28,698 nucleotides of DNA from Bacteroidales bacterium UBA3290 (GCA_002361615.1 DETK01000032.1:115876-144573), one strand, 5' to 3'; counted from the first letter of the stretch, positions 7,698-16,091 are shown. Made by a program: numbers and translations. The notes: generated by a model not told the origin, from the sequence alone.

Positions 7698-9347
7698 ATG
7701 AAACGCTTCGGATTCTGCACGATCGTCCTGTTGCTGGCATTGGCTACCTGTTCCGGGTCCGTGTTCCAGGAGATGAAGGTCAAGCGGCTGCCGGACTTGA
7801 ACTTGCCGCGGAACGGACATGTCCTCGTGGACCTCGACGGTGAATTGACGGTAATTGGCGGACATACCACGGGTTTCGTCCTGACTGAAACGGCCGAATA
7901 CTACAAGAACGGCAGCTGGCATCTGCTGGAGACCCTCTATCCGCAAGATTTCGGTTCCTGGGTGAAGCTTCCTTCCGGCAAAGTCCTGACAGCCGGCGGC
8001 TGTGAGCAATCCTTCGGACGCGGGCAGAGCTGGGGCGTAGAAAGTTATGACCCTTCCACCCACACTTTCGCGCCCCTTTCCATCCTTGATAGGCGCCGAA
8101 CCCGTTTCAGCATGGCACGTTTGTCCGACGGCACCCTTCTTGTGAGCGGCAACTGGTATCAGGCGGATGCCATTGCCATCTGGTCGGCGGAAGCGGGCGG
8201 CCTTTCTGTAAAAGACGTATCCCAGGGTAGATCGATTCCCTTCGTCCTGCCCGTCAGCGCTGACAACGCCTATATTTTCGGCTGTGACGATCATTACGGT
8301 TCTGTCCTGGATTCGATCATCGTTGACCAGTTGAAGGGCGATGCGTTCCGTGTACCGCTGTTCGATCAGTGGCAGCCGGTTGCCAGCGAGTGCAGTGATA
8401 TGTCGCGTTATTTCATCGGCGATGAGCGCATTGACGGATATGCATGGCTGTTTCACGTCCGTAACAAAGCGGATGGTCACTCCGGCATCATGAAACTGGT
8501 GGGAGGCGAGTTCTCCCTGTTGGATACGGATGGCCCCATTCCCATGACCGGTTTGGATGGCGAACCGATTACGTGGGGTGGCTTGCTTACCGACACGGCT
8601 GCGGAGGCCTCCTGGCTGGTCAGCTGCAACGAATCGCCGGCGCAACGTATGTATTTCTGCAAGATGGAATACGGAAAAGCCCTTCGTGGCGGCAAAGCGC
8701 CCTTGACACTGTACTACGCCCAGATGTCGGAACCGGGGGTGTTCTCGTCCGTTACGCTCCTGTCCGGCGGTCGTTTTGCTGTTGTCGGCGGAATAGACAG
8801 CGACAATAATCACCCCATTGCCTGTGCATTCATCTTGAACCCCGAGCCGCCCGTTCGGAAATCCGTCATCTGGCTGGTTTCTGCCTTGTGCCTGCTGGCA
8901 GCAGTCGCGGCTGTAGTTTCCTGGCAGATCCATCACGCACGGAAAAAGGGTGAAACAGAAGGATCCATCCCGGAGGAAGCCGTCCCGACAGCTGCCCCCG
9001 ACGCCCGCATGTCTCGGCTGATGGAACAGATTACAGACCAGATGGAAAAGAAAGAGTTGTTCCGAAAGAACGGCCTGACCAAGGAAGACCTCGCCCGGGC
9101 CGTCTCTTCGAATACGCGTTACGTTTCCGACTGTATCAATGCGATGGCAGGCTGCTCGTTCATCGATTATGTGAACGGCTACCGGATCCGCTACGCCCAG
9201 CGGCTGCTATACGAAAATCCGGAACTCCGCCTTTCGGAAATCAGCGAAGAGTCCGGATTCTCCAGCGAAGTCACTTTCTACCGCAACTTCAAGGCCCGTA
9301 CAGGCCTCACGCCCGGCGAGTGGCTTACTTCCCAGAAAACTCCTTGA
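7698..9347 (+). CDS. Membrane-spanning regulator: kelch-like sensor plus AraC-type DNA-binding domain
   Basis: A 549-residue predicted one-component sensor and transcription factor. The N-terminus is a signal sequence or anchor (Cys18 follows LALAT, a poor lipobox). Residues about 30-380 carry repeated kelch-like blades: HVLVDLDGELTVIGGH, KLPSGKVLTAGGCEQ followed by ESYDPSTHTF, MARLSDGTLLVSGNW and LLSGGRFAVVGGIDSDN. This suggests a periplasmic beta-propeller. One transmembrane helix lies at about 390-409, followed by the basic HHARKK. An AraC/XylS double helix-turn-helix occupies about 460-545 (LTKEDLARAVSS, RLSEISEESGFSSEVTFYRNFKARTG). There is no histidine kinase or receiver domain. The last 23 bases overlap the 3' end of the convergent phosphodiesterase gene. 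Ligand and targets are unknown. Confidence 0.85.
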   Translation: MKRFGFCTIVLLLALATCSGSVFQEMKVKRLPDLNLPRNGHVLVDLDGELTVIGGHTTGFVLTETAEYYKNGSWHLLETLYPQDFGSWVKLPSGKVLTAGGCEQSFGRGQSWGVESYDPSTHTFAPLSILDRRRTRFSMARLSDGTLLVSGNWYQADAIAIWSAEAGGLSVKDVSQGRSIPFVLPVSADNAYIFGCDDHYGSVLDSIIVDQLKGDAFRVPLFDQWQPVASECSDMSRYFIGDERIDGYAWLFHVRNKADGHSGIMKLVGGEFSLLDTDGPIPMTGLDGEPITWGGLLTDTAAEASWLVSCNESPAQRMYFCKMEYGKALRGGKAPLTLYYAQMSEPGVFSSVTLLSGGRFAVVGGIDSDNNHPIACAFILNPEPPVRKSVIWLVSALCLLAAVAAVVSWQIHHARKKGETEGSIPEEAVPTAAPDARMSRLMEQITDQMEKKELFRKNGLTKEDLARAVSSNTRYVSDCINAMAGCSFIDYVNGYRIRYAQRLLYENPELRLSEISEESGFSSEVTFYRNFKARTGLTPGEWLTSQKTP

Positions 9348-10107
9348 TGACGCGCTGCGCGAGTTCGGGTTCGTTGGTCGTGATCTGGTCGACGCCCAGT
9401 TCGAGGAGCTTGCGCATGTCTTCTTCCTTGTTGACGGTCCAGGTGTTGACCACCATGCCGAGTTTGTGGGCTTCCCCGATCCATTCGGGATGCTCGTAGA
9501 ATACGTTGTACTCGTAGTCGATGCCCGTGATGCCCATCTTTTGCAGTTCGGCCGGAGCGATCTCACCACCCAGGTATTCCACGACGTTCTTCGGCATCAA
9601 CCGGGCAAATTCCTTGCAGGCGCTCAGGCTGAAGGAGATGAACTCCACGCGGTCTGCCACGCCCATTCGGGTGATGGCTTCCACGCAGGCAGGAAGTGCG
9701 ACGGCTTCGTACTGAGGGTCACCTTCACTCTTGAGTTCGAAGACCAGCTTCATTTCAGGATACTGCTTCGAGGCTTCGAGATACTCGTCGAGGGTAGGGA
9801 TGATCTCGCCGTTCGACAGGCGGAGCGTATCGCAACGCAGGTCTGCCAGGGTGTTCTCATAGATCTTCAGCCCGTGGTAGGTGAAGTCGTGGTTGACGAC
9901 AAGGGCGCCGTCGCAGGTTAGGTTTACGTCGAATTCGGAACCGTAGGCGGCGATGCGGCCTGCGTTGAGGATGGATGCGATGGAATTCTGGGCCGATCCC
10001 TCGGTTTTCCAGTAGCCGCGGTGCGCGACGACCTGGGGTTCGGCGGGCTTTTCGCTGCAGGCTGTCATCAGGCAGCCGGCCAGCAGGAGGAGAAAGAGTC
10101 TTTTCAT
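9325..10107 (-). CDS. Glycerophosphodiester phosphodiesterase, lipoprotein
   Basis: Hydrolyses glycerophosphodiesters from phospholipid turnover to glycerol-3-phosphate and an alcohol. The 260-residue protein has a lipobox ending at Cys17 (LMTAC), so it is probably membrane-anchored and faces the periplasm. The GDPD fold is recognised by AHRGY at about 28-32, EFDVNLTCDGALVVNHD with the metal-binding Glu and Asp and the catalytic His, KLVFELK, and the closing VNTWTVN and ITTNEPEL. The usual PENT motif after HRG reads AQNS here; I recall this as common in Bacteroidetes members, so it need not mean loss of function. It is divergent from the fur-like gene and overlaps the kelch-AraC gene by 23 bases at their 3' ends. 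Confidence 0.92.
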   Translation of the reverse strand: MKRLFLLLLAGCLMTACSEKPAEPQVVAHRGYWKTEGSAQNSIASILNAGRIAAYGSEFDVNLTCDGALVVNHDFTYHGLKIYENTLADLRCDTLRLSNGEIIPTLDEYLEASKQYPEMKLVFELKSEGDPQYEAVALPACVEAITRMGVADRVEFISFSLSACKEFARLMPKNVVEYLGGEIAPAELQKMGITGIDYEYNVFYEHPEWIGEAHKLGMVVNTWTVNKEEDMRKLLELGVDQITTNEPELAQRVIKEFSGK

Positions 10108-10114
10108 AGTACTG

Positions 10115-10122
10115 CAAAGATA
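10115..10122 (-). promoter_or_regulatory. -7 box of the phosphodiesterase gene
   Basis: Read on the minus strand this is TATCTTTG, a full TAnnTTTG match that ends seven bases before the start codon. No convincing -33 element was found at the right distance. Confidence 0.5.
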
Positions 10123-10144
10123 GTGAATCCCCCGCCTCGTGGTG

Positions 10145-10176
10145 CTTGCAAATCAGAACAATTATAAATACATTTG
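10145..10176 (+). promoter_or_regulatory. Promoter of the fur-like gene
   Basis: CTTG (10145-10148) is followed after 20 bases by TACATTTG (10169-10176), a full -7 match with a three-of-four -33 match. The ATG at 10185 is eight bases downstream. This argues against a longer reading frame that starts at the TTG at 10146, inside the promoter. Confidence 0.6.
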
Positions 10177-10184
10177 CGGCTGTT

Positions 10185-10628
10185 ATGGAAGACAGACCTA
10201 TGCTGGACACGGAGCAGGTCCGGACCCGGCTCAACGAGCACGGGCTCAAGGCCACGCCCCAGCGTATCCGGGTGTACAAGGCCATGTGCCGGCTCGGCCA
10301 TGCTGCCGCCGATTCCGTGTACCAGGAACTGGGTGCGGAGCGCGGTGCGATGACCCTTGCGACGGTCTATAACGTGCTGGAATCGCTTACCGAGGCGGGA
10401 CTGCTGGTACGCCGTCCCAGTTTCAGCAACAAGATGTTCTTCGACGTGGAAACCGCACCCCATTTCCACTTGTACCGGCAGGACACCGGCCAGATGACCG
10501 ATTTCCCCGATCCGGCGCTCCAGCAGGCACTGGAAGACCGCATCCGGGAGCGTATGCCGGAAGGTCTTTCTTTCGACGGGGTGGAAATCCAGATCCTTTG
10601 CCACAAAACGGATGAAAACGGAAACTAA
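10185..10628 (+). CDS. Fur-family metal- or peroxide-responsive repressor
   Basis: A 147-residue member of the Fur/PerR/Zur family. The N-terminal winged helix is recognisable from HGLKATPQRIRVYKAM and TLATVYNVLESLTEAGLL (about 57-74). The dimerisation domain begins near residue 84 with MFFDVET and has HFHL at 93-96. The structural zinc site normally seen right after this as CxxCG is replaced by RQDTG (residues 98-102), and only one cysteine (in QILCHK) is left near the C-terminus, so the structural zinc appears to be lost. The start may be the ATG at 10185 or the one at 10200. The last 17 bases overlap the Gate-domain gene, which points to translational coupling and a shared role in metal handling. 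Confidence 0.85.
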   Translation: MEDRPMLDTEQVRTRLNEHGLKATPQRIRVYKAMCRLGHAAADSVYQELGAERGAMTLATVYNVLESLTEAGLLVRRPSFSNKMFFDVETAPHFHLYRQDTGQMTDFPDPALQQALEDRIRERMPEGLSFDGVEIQILCHKTDENGN

Positions 10629-11553
10629 ACAACGGATCGTCGCCTGCGTCAAGGAAGTCCTGCCTTCGACGACCAAGACCTGCATCTGGATCATCAAGAT
10701 TACGGTAGCCGTGTCGTTTGCCATGATGCTGCTCAAGTATTTCGACATCCTGCCCTGGATTTCGAATGCCGTGAGCCCGGTCTTCCGGATCTTCGGTTTG
10801 CCGGGATCCGCCGCACTGGCCTATGTGTCAGGCTATTTCGTGAACGTATATTCGTGCATAGCCGTCATGACCACCCTGGAACTCGACTGGCGTGCCCTGA
10901 CCATCCTCTGCACGATGGTCATGTGCTCCCACTCGATGGTGCTGGAGACCGCGGTGATCAAGAAGACAGGCGCCAGCGGCGTGCGGATGGTGATCGTCCG
11001 GACCCTGAGCGCCTTCATCCTGGGCATCGTGCTCAACCGGATCCTGCCCGGCAGCCCGGACCTGTCGGCGGCCGAGGCCGTCGCGGGCGAGAAACTCACG
11101 TTCTGGCTGACCCTCTGGCAGTGGTTCCTCTCGGCCCTGAAGCTGGTGTTGATGATGATCGCCATCATCTACTCGCTCAATATCCTGCAGCGCCTGTTGC
11201 GGGAATTCGGCATCATGGAGAAGATCGCCAAGGTGTTCCGTCCGCTGATGACCGTCTTCGGCCTTCCTTCCAACACGGTGTTCCTCTGGATCGTGGCCAA
11301 CATCATCGGGCTGGGTTACGGTGCGGCGGCCATGCTCGACGAACTGGGACGCGGCGACGTGAGCCACCGCGACGTGCTGCTGCTGGACACGCACATCTGC
11401 ATTTCCCACAGCAATCTGGAGGACCTTCTGCTGCTGACGGCCTGCGGTGCGGTCTGGTGGATCCTGCTGCTGTCGCGCTGGGCGATGTCGATCCTGCTGG
11501 TCTGGGAGCAACGCCTGGAATTCTACATAAAAGATACTGTTACAAAAAAATAA
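10612..11553 (+). CDS. Gate-domain (nucleoside-recognition) membrane protein
   Basis: A 313-residue inner-membrane protein with about eight hydrophobic segments. Two similar halves (about 20-150 and 170-310) resemble the Gate domain shared by nucleoside transporters, the channel part of the iron transporter FeoB, and sporulation protein SpmA: for example FRIFGLPGSAALAYVSGYFVNVYS in the first half and FRPLMTVFGLPSNTVFLWIVAN in the second. A motif DTHICISHSNLED near 258-270 adds possible metal ligands. There is no GTPase domain. It overlaps the fur-like gene by 17 bases, so a metal-related transport role is plausible but unproven. It ends just before the trxB -7 box. Confidence 0.75.
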   Translation: MKTETKQRIVACVKEVLPSTTKTCIWIIKITVAVSFAMMLLKYFDILPWISNAVSPVFRIFGLPGSAALAYVSGYFVNVYSCIAVMTTLELDWRALTILCTMVMCSHSMVLETAVIKKTGASGVRMVIVRTLSAFILGIVLNRILPGSPDLSAAEAVAGEKLTFWLTLWQWFLSALKLVLMMIAIIYSLNILQRLLREFGIMEKIAKVFRPLMTVFGLPSNTVFLWIVANIIGLGYGAAAMLDELGRGDVSHRDVLLLDTHICISHSNLEDLLLLTACGAVWWILLLSRWAMSILLVWEQRLEFYIKDTVTKK

Positions 11554-11554
11554 C

Positions 11555-11562
11555 TACATTTG
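11555..11562 (+). promoter_or_regulatory. -7 box of trxB
   Basis: TACATTTG fully matches TAnnTTTG. It starts two bases after the stop of the preceding gene and lies 21 bases before the trxB ATG. No -33 match was seen at the usual distance, inside the end of the upstream gene. Confidence 0.5.
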
Positions 11563-11583
11563 CAGGTTGAATCATTCCCGTCT

Positions 11584-12516
11584 ATGAGCGCCCAAACCAC
11601 CAAATGCCTGATTATCGGAAGCGGCCCCGCCGGCTATACGGCGGCTATCTACGCTTCCCGCGCCGCGTTGAACCCCATCCTTTTCGAAGGCCTGCAGCCC
11701 GGCGGCCAGCTGACCACCACGACTGTCATTGAAAACTTCCCCGGCTATCCCGAGGGTGTGGATGCCAACCAGCTGATGGCTGCCATGCGTGAGCAGGCCG
11801 TCAACCTGGGCGCCGACGTCCGACCGGGCTATGTCACGGCTGTCGATCTCTCGGAGCGTCCCTTCCGCGTGACGGTCGATGAAAGCGAGACCCTTCTTGC
11901 CGAGACCCTGATCATCGCCACCGGCGCCACGGCCAAATACCTGGGTCTGCCGAGTGAAGACAAGTTCCGCGGACTGGGTGTATCGGCCTGCGCCACCTGC
12001 GACGGCTTCTTCTACCGTGGCAAAGATGTTGCAGTGGTAGGCGGCGGCGATACCGCTTGCGAAGAAGCTACGTACCTGGCCCACCTCTGCCGGAAAGTCT
12101 ATATGATCGTGCGGCGCAACGTGCTGCGTGCCTCCAAGGCGATGCAGGAGCGCGTGGCCCGTACGGAGAACATCGAGGTGCTCTGGGAATGCCAGACGCA
12201 GGAAGTGCTCGGCGACGCCTCCGGCGTGACGGGCGTCCGTCTGGTGCGCAAGAGTGGGGAAGTGTTCGAGAAACCCATCGACGGATTCTTCCTGGCCATC
12301 GGCCACAAACCGCAGTCGGACCTCTTCAAACCCTGGATCGCCACCGACGAGAACGGGTACATCCTGACCGAGGGCAAGACCTCCCGGACCAACGTCGAAG
12401 GCGTCTTCGCCGCCGGCGATGTACAGGACCCCCAGTATCGCCAGGCCATCGCGGCCGCCGGCAGTGGCTGCCGGGCCGCCCTGGATGCGGAGAGATACAT
12501 TTTGTCAAAGTTATAA
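11584..12516 (+). CDS. trxB: Thioredoxin reductase
   Basis: Flavoprotein that uses NADPH to reduce thioredoxin in the cytoplasm. The 310-residue protein has the FAD-binding GSGPAG near the N-terminus, the redox-active CATC at 136-139 followed by DGFFYRG, the NADPH-binding GGGDTA at 153-158 and the C-terminal FAD motif GVFAAGDVQDPQYRQA. Length and motif spacing are normal. The chosen ATG at 11584 starts MSAQTTKCLIIGSG; an upstream in-frame alternative at 11560 lies within the -7 box and is rejected. bamD starts six bases after the stop, so the two may share a transcript. Confidence 0.97.
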   Translation: MSAQTTKCLIIGSGPAGYTAAIYASRAALNPILFEGLQPGGQLTTTTVIENFPGYPEGVDANQLMAAMREQAVNLGADVRPGYVTAVDLSERPFRVTVDESETLLAETLIIATGATAKYLGLPSEDKFRGLGVSACATCDGFFYRGKDVAVVGGGDTACEEATYLAHLCRKVYMIVRRNVLRASKAMQERVARTENIEVLWECQTQEVLGDASGVTGVRLVRKSGEVFEKPIDGFFLAIGHKPQSDLFKPWIATDENGYILTEGKTSRTNVEGVFAAGDVQDPQYRQAIAAAGSGCRAALDAERYILSKL

Positions 12517-12522
12517 CTGAAG

Positions 12523-13332
12523 ATGCGTTCCAGAATCCTCATCGCGGCGCTTACCGCAATTGCCCTTCTTTCGTCCTGCAAGACCCAGTACGACGCCATC
12601 CTCTATGGCAGCGATACGGCAGCCAAGTACAAGATGGCCTTTGAGCTGTTCGAAGCCAAGAAGTACGCCAAGGCGGCTGAGACTTTCGAAAACCTTTCGA
12701 CGTACACCCGCGGCACCGCACAGGACGATACCGTGCAATTCTATTGGGGACTGAGCAACTACCGCTACGGCGACTACGTAACGGCCGAGAGCAATCTGAA
12801 CCAGTTCATCACCACCTTCCCGATGAGCGTCTTCACCGAGGAGGCCAAGTTCCTGCGCCTCGACTGCCTCTACCACGGCACCTACCGTTACGAACTCGAT
12901 CCGATGCCGACCTACAAGGCGCTCAGCGAGATGAACGTCTTCCAGATCGAGAATCCCAACTCCCAGTACCACGAGCGCGTGGACAAGATGATCGACAACC
13001 TGAAGGACCGGCTGGAGATGAAGGCCTACAAATCGGCTTATCTCTACTATCACATGGAGGACTACAAGGCCGCCCACTACGCGCTCAAGAACGTGCTCAA
13101 GGAAAACGCCGACAACCGCTACCGCGAAGAGATCCTTTACTATACGGCCCTGTCCGCCTATAAATATGCCGTCAACAGCATCGAGGACCGGCAGCGTGAG
13201 CGCTACCTCGTGTTCGTGGACGACTATTTCAACCTCATCAGCGAATATCCCGAATCCAAATACGCCAAGGAATTGGAGTCACTTTATACCAAAGTACAGA
13301 AATATTTAAAAAAAGATAACCAGGATGGATAA
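12523..13332 (+). CDS. bamD: Outer-membrane assembly lipoprotein BamD
   Basis: Periplasmic-facing lipoprotein of the BAM complex, which inserts beta-barrel proteins into the outer membrane with BamA (encoded at 20789). The 269-residue protein has a lipobox ending at Cys19 (ALLSSC). It then has a run of TPR-like helices: YKMAFELFEAKKYAKAAETFENL, AQDDTVQFYWGLSNYRYGDY, FITTFPMSVFTEEAKFLRLDCL and SAYLYYHMEDYKAAHYAL. The tail is very basic. It follows trxB by six bases and overlaps rpoZ by eight. BamD next to rpoZ is a familiar Bacteroidetes arrangement. Confidence 0.93.
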   Translation: MRSRILIAALTAIALLSSCKTQYDAILYGSDTAAKYKMAFELFEAKKYAKAAETFENLSTYTRGTAQDDTVQFYWGLSNYRYGDYVTAESNLNQFITTFPMSVFTEEAKFLRLDCLYHGTYRYELDPMPTYKALSEMNVFQIENPNSQYHERVDKMIDNLKDRLEMKAYKSAYLYYHMEDYKAAHYALKNVLKENADNRYREEILYYTALSAYKYAVNSIEDRQRERYLVFVDDYFNLISEYPESKYAKELESLYTKVQKYLKKDNQDG

Positions 13333-13642
13333 CCAGAAAATCGCCCAGGTGCCCAACAACACCATTACCCGGAACCTGGCGGACTTCGCCGCCCCGACCG
13401 GAAACGTCTATGAGAGCGTGATGATCATCGCCAAGCGTTCCAACCAGATCGCAGCCGACATCAAGCAGGAACTCAACCACAAGCTGGAAGAGTTCACCAA
13501 CTATGCCGACACGCTTGAAGAGACGTTCGAAAACCGCGAGCAGATCGAGATTTCCAAGTATTATGAGCGGCTTCCCAAGCCGGTGCTCATTGCGACCAAG
13601 GAATTCCTGGACGGCAAGATTTATTACCGCAAGGCTGAGTAG
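13325..13642 (+). CDS. rpoZ: RNA polymerase omega subunit, Bacteroidetes type
   Basis: A 105-residue small protein. The stretch GNVYESVMIIAKRSNQIA at about 22-39 corresponds to the conserved omega/Rpb6 helix, and the rest (KQELNHKLEEF, KPVLIATKEFLDGKIYYR) matches the form found in Bacteroidetes, often annotated only as hypothetical or as an RpoZ-like protein. Omega helps to assemble and stabilise RNA polymerase. The start overlaps bamD by eight bases, and recN begins nine bases after its stop, so it sits mid-operon. The small size leaves some room for doubt. Confidence 0.8.
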   Translation: MDNQKIAQVPNNTITRNLADFAAPTGNVYESVMIIAKRSNQIAADIKQELNHKLEEFTNYADTLEETFENREQIEISKYYERLPKPVLIATKEFLDGKIYYRKAE

Positions 13643-13651
13643 TCTTTCCAG

Positions 13652-15277
13652 ATGCTCAAGCGGCTCCTCATCGAGAACTATGCCCTGATCGATCACCTGG
13701 ATATCACGTTTCCAGGTGGTCTTGTCATAGTTACAGGTGAGACCGGCGCCGGAAAGTCCATCCTGCTGGGTGCGCTTTCCCTGGTGCTGGGCGGGCGCAG
13801 CGATGTCTCGGTGCTCAAGGACCCGACGCGCAACTGCGTGGTGGAAGCTACTTTTGAGCAGGAAGGCCAGGAGCGGTTTTTCCGTCGCATCGTCACGCCG
13901 CAGGGCCGTTCCCGGGCCTTTATCGACGACGAGCCTTCCGCCGTGGAGACGCTCCGTACGGAGGCGTCCTCCCTGGTAGACATTCATTCCCAACATCAGC
14001 AACTGCTGCTCTCGGAACGGGCTTTCCAGCAGAATGTCCTCGACAGTTATGCCGGTATCAGCGGGGCCGTCGCGGCCCATGCCCGCAATTTCCAGGCGAT
14101 GACCGAGGCGGAAAAAGCCCTCGCAGACCTGGATGCACAAATCGCCGCCGCCGCCCGCGAGCGCGATTACCTGGAGTTCCAGTTCAAACAGCTGGATGAG
14201 GCTTCGCTGCGGGAAGGAGAATTGGAGGATCTGGAAGAAGAGCAGCGCAGGCTGGCACACGGCGAATCGGTGAAAGAACAGCTTTCGCGCGTGGAGCAAC
14301 TTTTTGAAGGGGAGGACGGCTCCCTGGAAACACGATTGAAAGAAATGGCCTCCTCGCTCGAGAAGGTCATTCCCTATTATCCCCAGTTCGAATCGCTCCG
14401 CAGCCGGATTGATTCGGCCCGGATCGAATTGAAGGATGTCCGGGAGGAAGTCTCTGCGCAGGACAGCCGGATCAGCTTTTCCCCGCAGCGGCTGGAGGAA
14501 GTGGACGAACGGCTGGCAACGCTCTATGCGCTTCTGCGCAAATTCGGTGTTGGTACGGTCGCGGAACTGATCGCCCAGCGCGACGACATCTCCGCCCGCT
14601 TGGGCGAAGGGATGGACCGGGAACTTGCCCGGGAGGGCCTGCTCCGGCAGGTAGAGTCGCTCCGCGCCTCCTGTCTGGCATCCGCCGAGGCCATCCACGC
14701 AGCCCGTGAGAAGGCCGCGCCTGGTCTGTCCGCCGTTTTGGAGGAAGAGGTCCGGGGACTCGAGATGCCGCGGGCCCGTTTTGAAGTCGGCGTGACGCGT
14801 CGGACGGAAGTTACCGCCGACGGCTGCGACGACATCAGCTTCCAGTTCGATGCCAACGGGCGAGGGCTCAAACCCCTCTCCAAATGTGCCAGCGGTGGAG
14901 AATTGTCGCGGATCATGCTCTGCATCAAGTCGCTGCTGGCCCGCTACCAGGGCATGCCGACCCTTATCTTCGACGAGATCGATTCCGGCGTTTCCGGCAG
15001 TGTCGCCGAAAAGATGGGCCGCCTGATCGCCCGAATGGGCGAGCGGATGCAGGTGGTGGCCATCACCCACCTGCCGCAGGTGGCCAGCAAAGGCGCTGCC
15101 CATTTCCTGGTCTTCAAGGAAGCAGGCCCATCCGGAATGCGTACCTGCATCCGGCCGATCGAGGGCGAGAGCCGCCTTCGCGAAATCGCCCGCATGCTGA
15201 GCGGGGAAGGGATCACACCCGAAGCGCTGGCCAATGCCGGCGTCCTGTTACAAGCCAATAAATCAAAAAACAACTGA
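13652..15277 (+). CDS. recN: DNA repair ATPase RecN
   Basis: SMC-like ATPase of recombinational double-strand break repair. The 541-residue protein has Walker A GETGAGKS at 29-36 and SQHQQLLL near 113-120. A coiled-coil middle covers about 145-365 (rich in Glu, Arg and Leu, with EGELEDLEEEQRRLAHGESVK). The ABC signature ASGGELSRIM follows, with Walker B TLIFDEIDSGVSG starting near 437 and the D-loop/H-switch region VVAITHLPQVAS. The length is typical. It lies nine bases after rpoZ and is followed by nagB after a single base. Confidence 0.97.
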   Translation: MLKRLLIENYALIDHLDITFPGGLVIVTGETGAGKSILLGALSLVLGGRSDVSVLKDPTRNCVVEATFEQEGQERFFRRIVTPQGRSRAFIDDEPSAVETLRTEASSLVDIHSQHQQLLLSERAFQQNVLDSYAGISGAVAAHARNFQAMTEAEKALADLDAQIAAAARERDYLEFQFKQLDEASLREGELEDLEEEQRRLAHGESVKEQLSRVEQLFEGEDGSLETRLKEMASSLEKVIPYYPQFESLRSRIDSARIELKDVREEVSAQDSRISFSPQRLEEVDERLATLYALLRKFGVGTVAELIAQRDDISARLGEGMDRELAREGLLRQVESLRASCLASAEAIHAAREKAAPGLSAVLEEEVRGLEMPRARFEVGVTRRTEVTADGCDDISFQFDANGRGLKPLSKCASGGELSRIMLCIKSLLARYQGMPTLIFDEIDSGVSGSVAEKMGRLIARMGERMQVVAITHLPQVASKGAAHFLVFKEAGPSGMRTCIRPIEGESRLREIARMLSGEGITPEALANAGVLLQANKSKNN

Positions 15278-15278
15278 T

Positions 15279-16091
15279 ATGCGTCTGATCATTCAAGAAT
15301 CGTACGGAAAGATGTCGCAGTGGGCTGCGGCATACATCGTCAAACGGATCAATGAATTCAAGCCCACGGCCGAGCGTCCCTTCGTGCTGGGCCTTCCCAC
15401 CGGCTCCACGCCGATCGGCACCTACAAGGAACTGATCCATCTGAACCAGACCGGTCGGGTCTCCTTCAAGAACGTGGTCACTTTCAACATGGACGAATAC
15501 ATCGGTATCCCGAAAGACCATCCTGAAAGCTATCACACCTTCATGTGGAGCAATTTCTTCTCCCAGATCGACATTCCGGCCGCGAACGTCAACATCCTCG
15601 ACGGCAACGCGCCCGACCTGGAGAAGGAGTGCGAAGCCTATGAAGCGAAGATCGCCGCTGTCGGCGGTATCGACCTGTTCATGGGCGGCATCGGTCCGGA
15701 CGGTCACATCGCTTTCAACGAGCCGGGTTCCTCCCTGACTTCGCGCACGCGTGTCAAGTCGCTGACTACCGACACGATCATCGCCAATTCCCGTTTCTTC
15801 GGCGGCGACATCAACCAGGTCCCCAAGCGCGCCCTGACCGTGGGCGTCGGTACCATCATGGATGCCAAGGAAGTGCTGATCCTGGCCAACGGACACAACA
15901 AGGCCCGTGCGCTCTGCCACGCCGTGGAAGGCGCCGTCAACCATATGTGGACCATCTCCGTGCTGCAGATGCATCCGCGCGGCATCATCGTCTGCGACGA
16001 CGCTGCCACCGTGGAGCTCAAGGTCGGCACGGTCAATTATTTCAAGGATATCGAGAAGGCGAACCTGGATCCTACTTCGCTAGCAGAATAG
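15279..16091 (+). CDS. nagB: Glucosamine-6-phosphate deaminase
   Basis: Converts glucosamine-6-phosphate to fructose-6-phosphate and ammonia, the last step of amino-sugar breakdown. The 270-residue protein keeps all four catalytic residues at the numbering of the E. coli enzyme: Asp72 (FNMDEYIG), Asp141, His143 and Glu148 (GPDGHIAFNEPGSS). GLPTGSTPIGTY binds the phosphate. The start at 15279 fits the family; an in-frame extension to 15234 overlaps recN and is rejected. The 3' end overlaps the convergent LysM gene by 20 bases, so the two mRNAs would be complementary there. No other amino-sugar genes are adjacent. Confidence 0.96.
   Translation: MRLIIQESYGKMSQWAAAYIVKRINEFKPTAERPFVLGLPTGSTPIGTYKELIHLNQTGRVSFKNVVTFNMDEYIGIPKDHPESYHTFMWSNFFSQIDIPAANVNILDGNAPDLEKECEAYEAKIAAVGGIDLFMGGIGPDGHIAFNEPGSSLTSRTRVKSLTTDTIIANSRFFGGDINQVPKRALTVGVGTIMDAKEVLILANGHNKARALCHAVEGAVNHMWTISVLQMHPRGIIVCDDAATVELKVGTVNYFKDIEKANLDPTSLAE

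Noticed and set aside
7662..8936. 424-codon open frame on the minus strand opposite the kelch-AraC gene
   Set aside because: The plus strand encodes kelch-like repeats and an AraC domain. The antisense frame has no motif.
10146..10184. Upstream TTG start of the fur-like gene
   Set aside because: The extension would be translated from within the promoter and does not resemble the Fur family N-terminus.
13238..15103. 621-codon open frame on the minus strand opposite bamD, rpoZ and recN
   Set aside because: It is a shadow of recN codon bias. The plus-strand genes have clear motifs and tight spacing.
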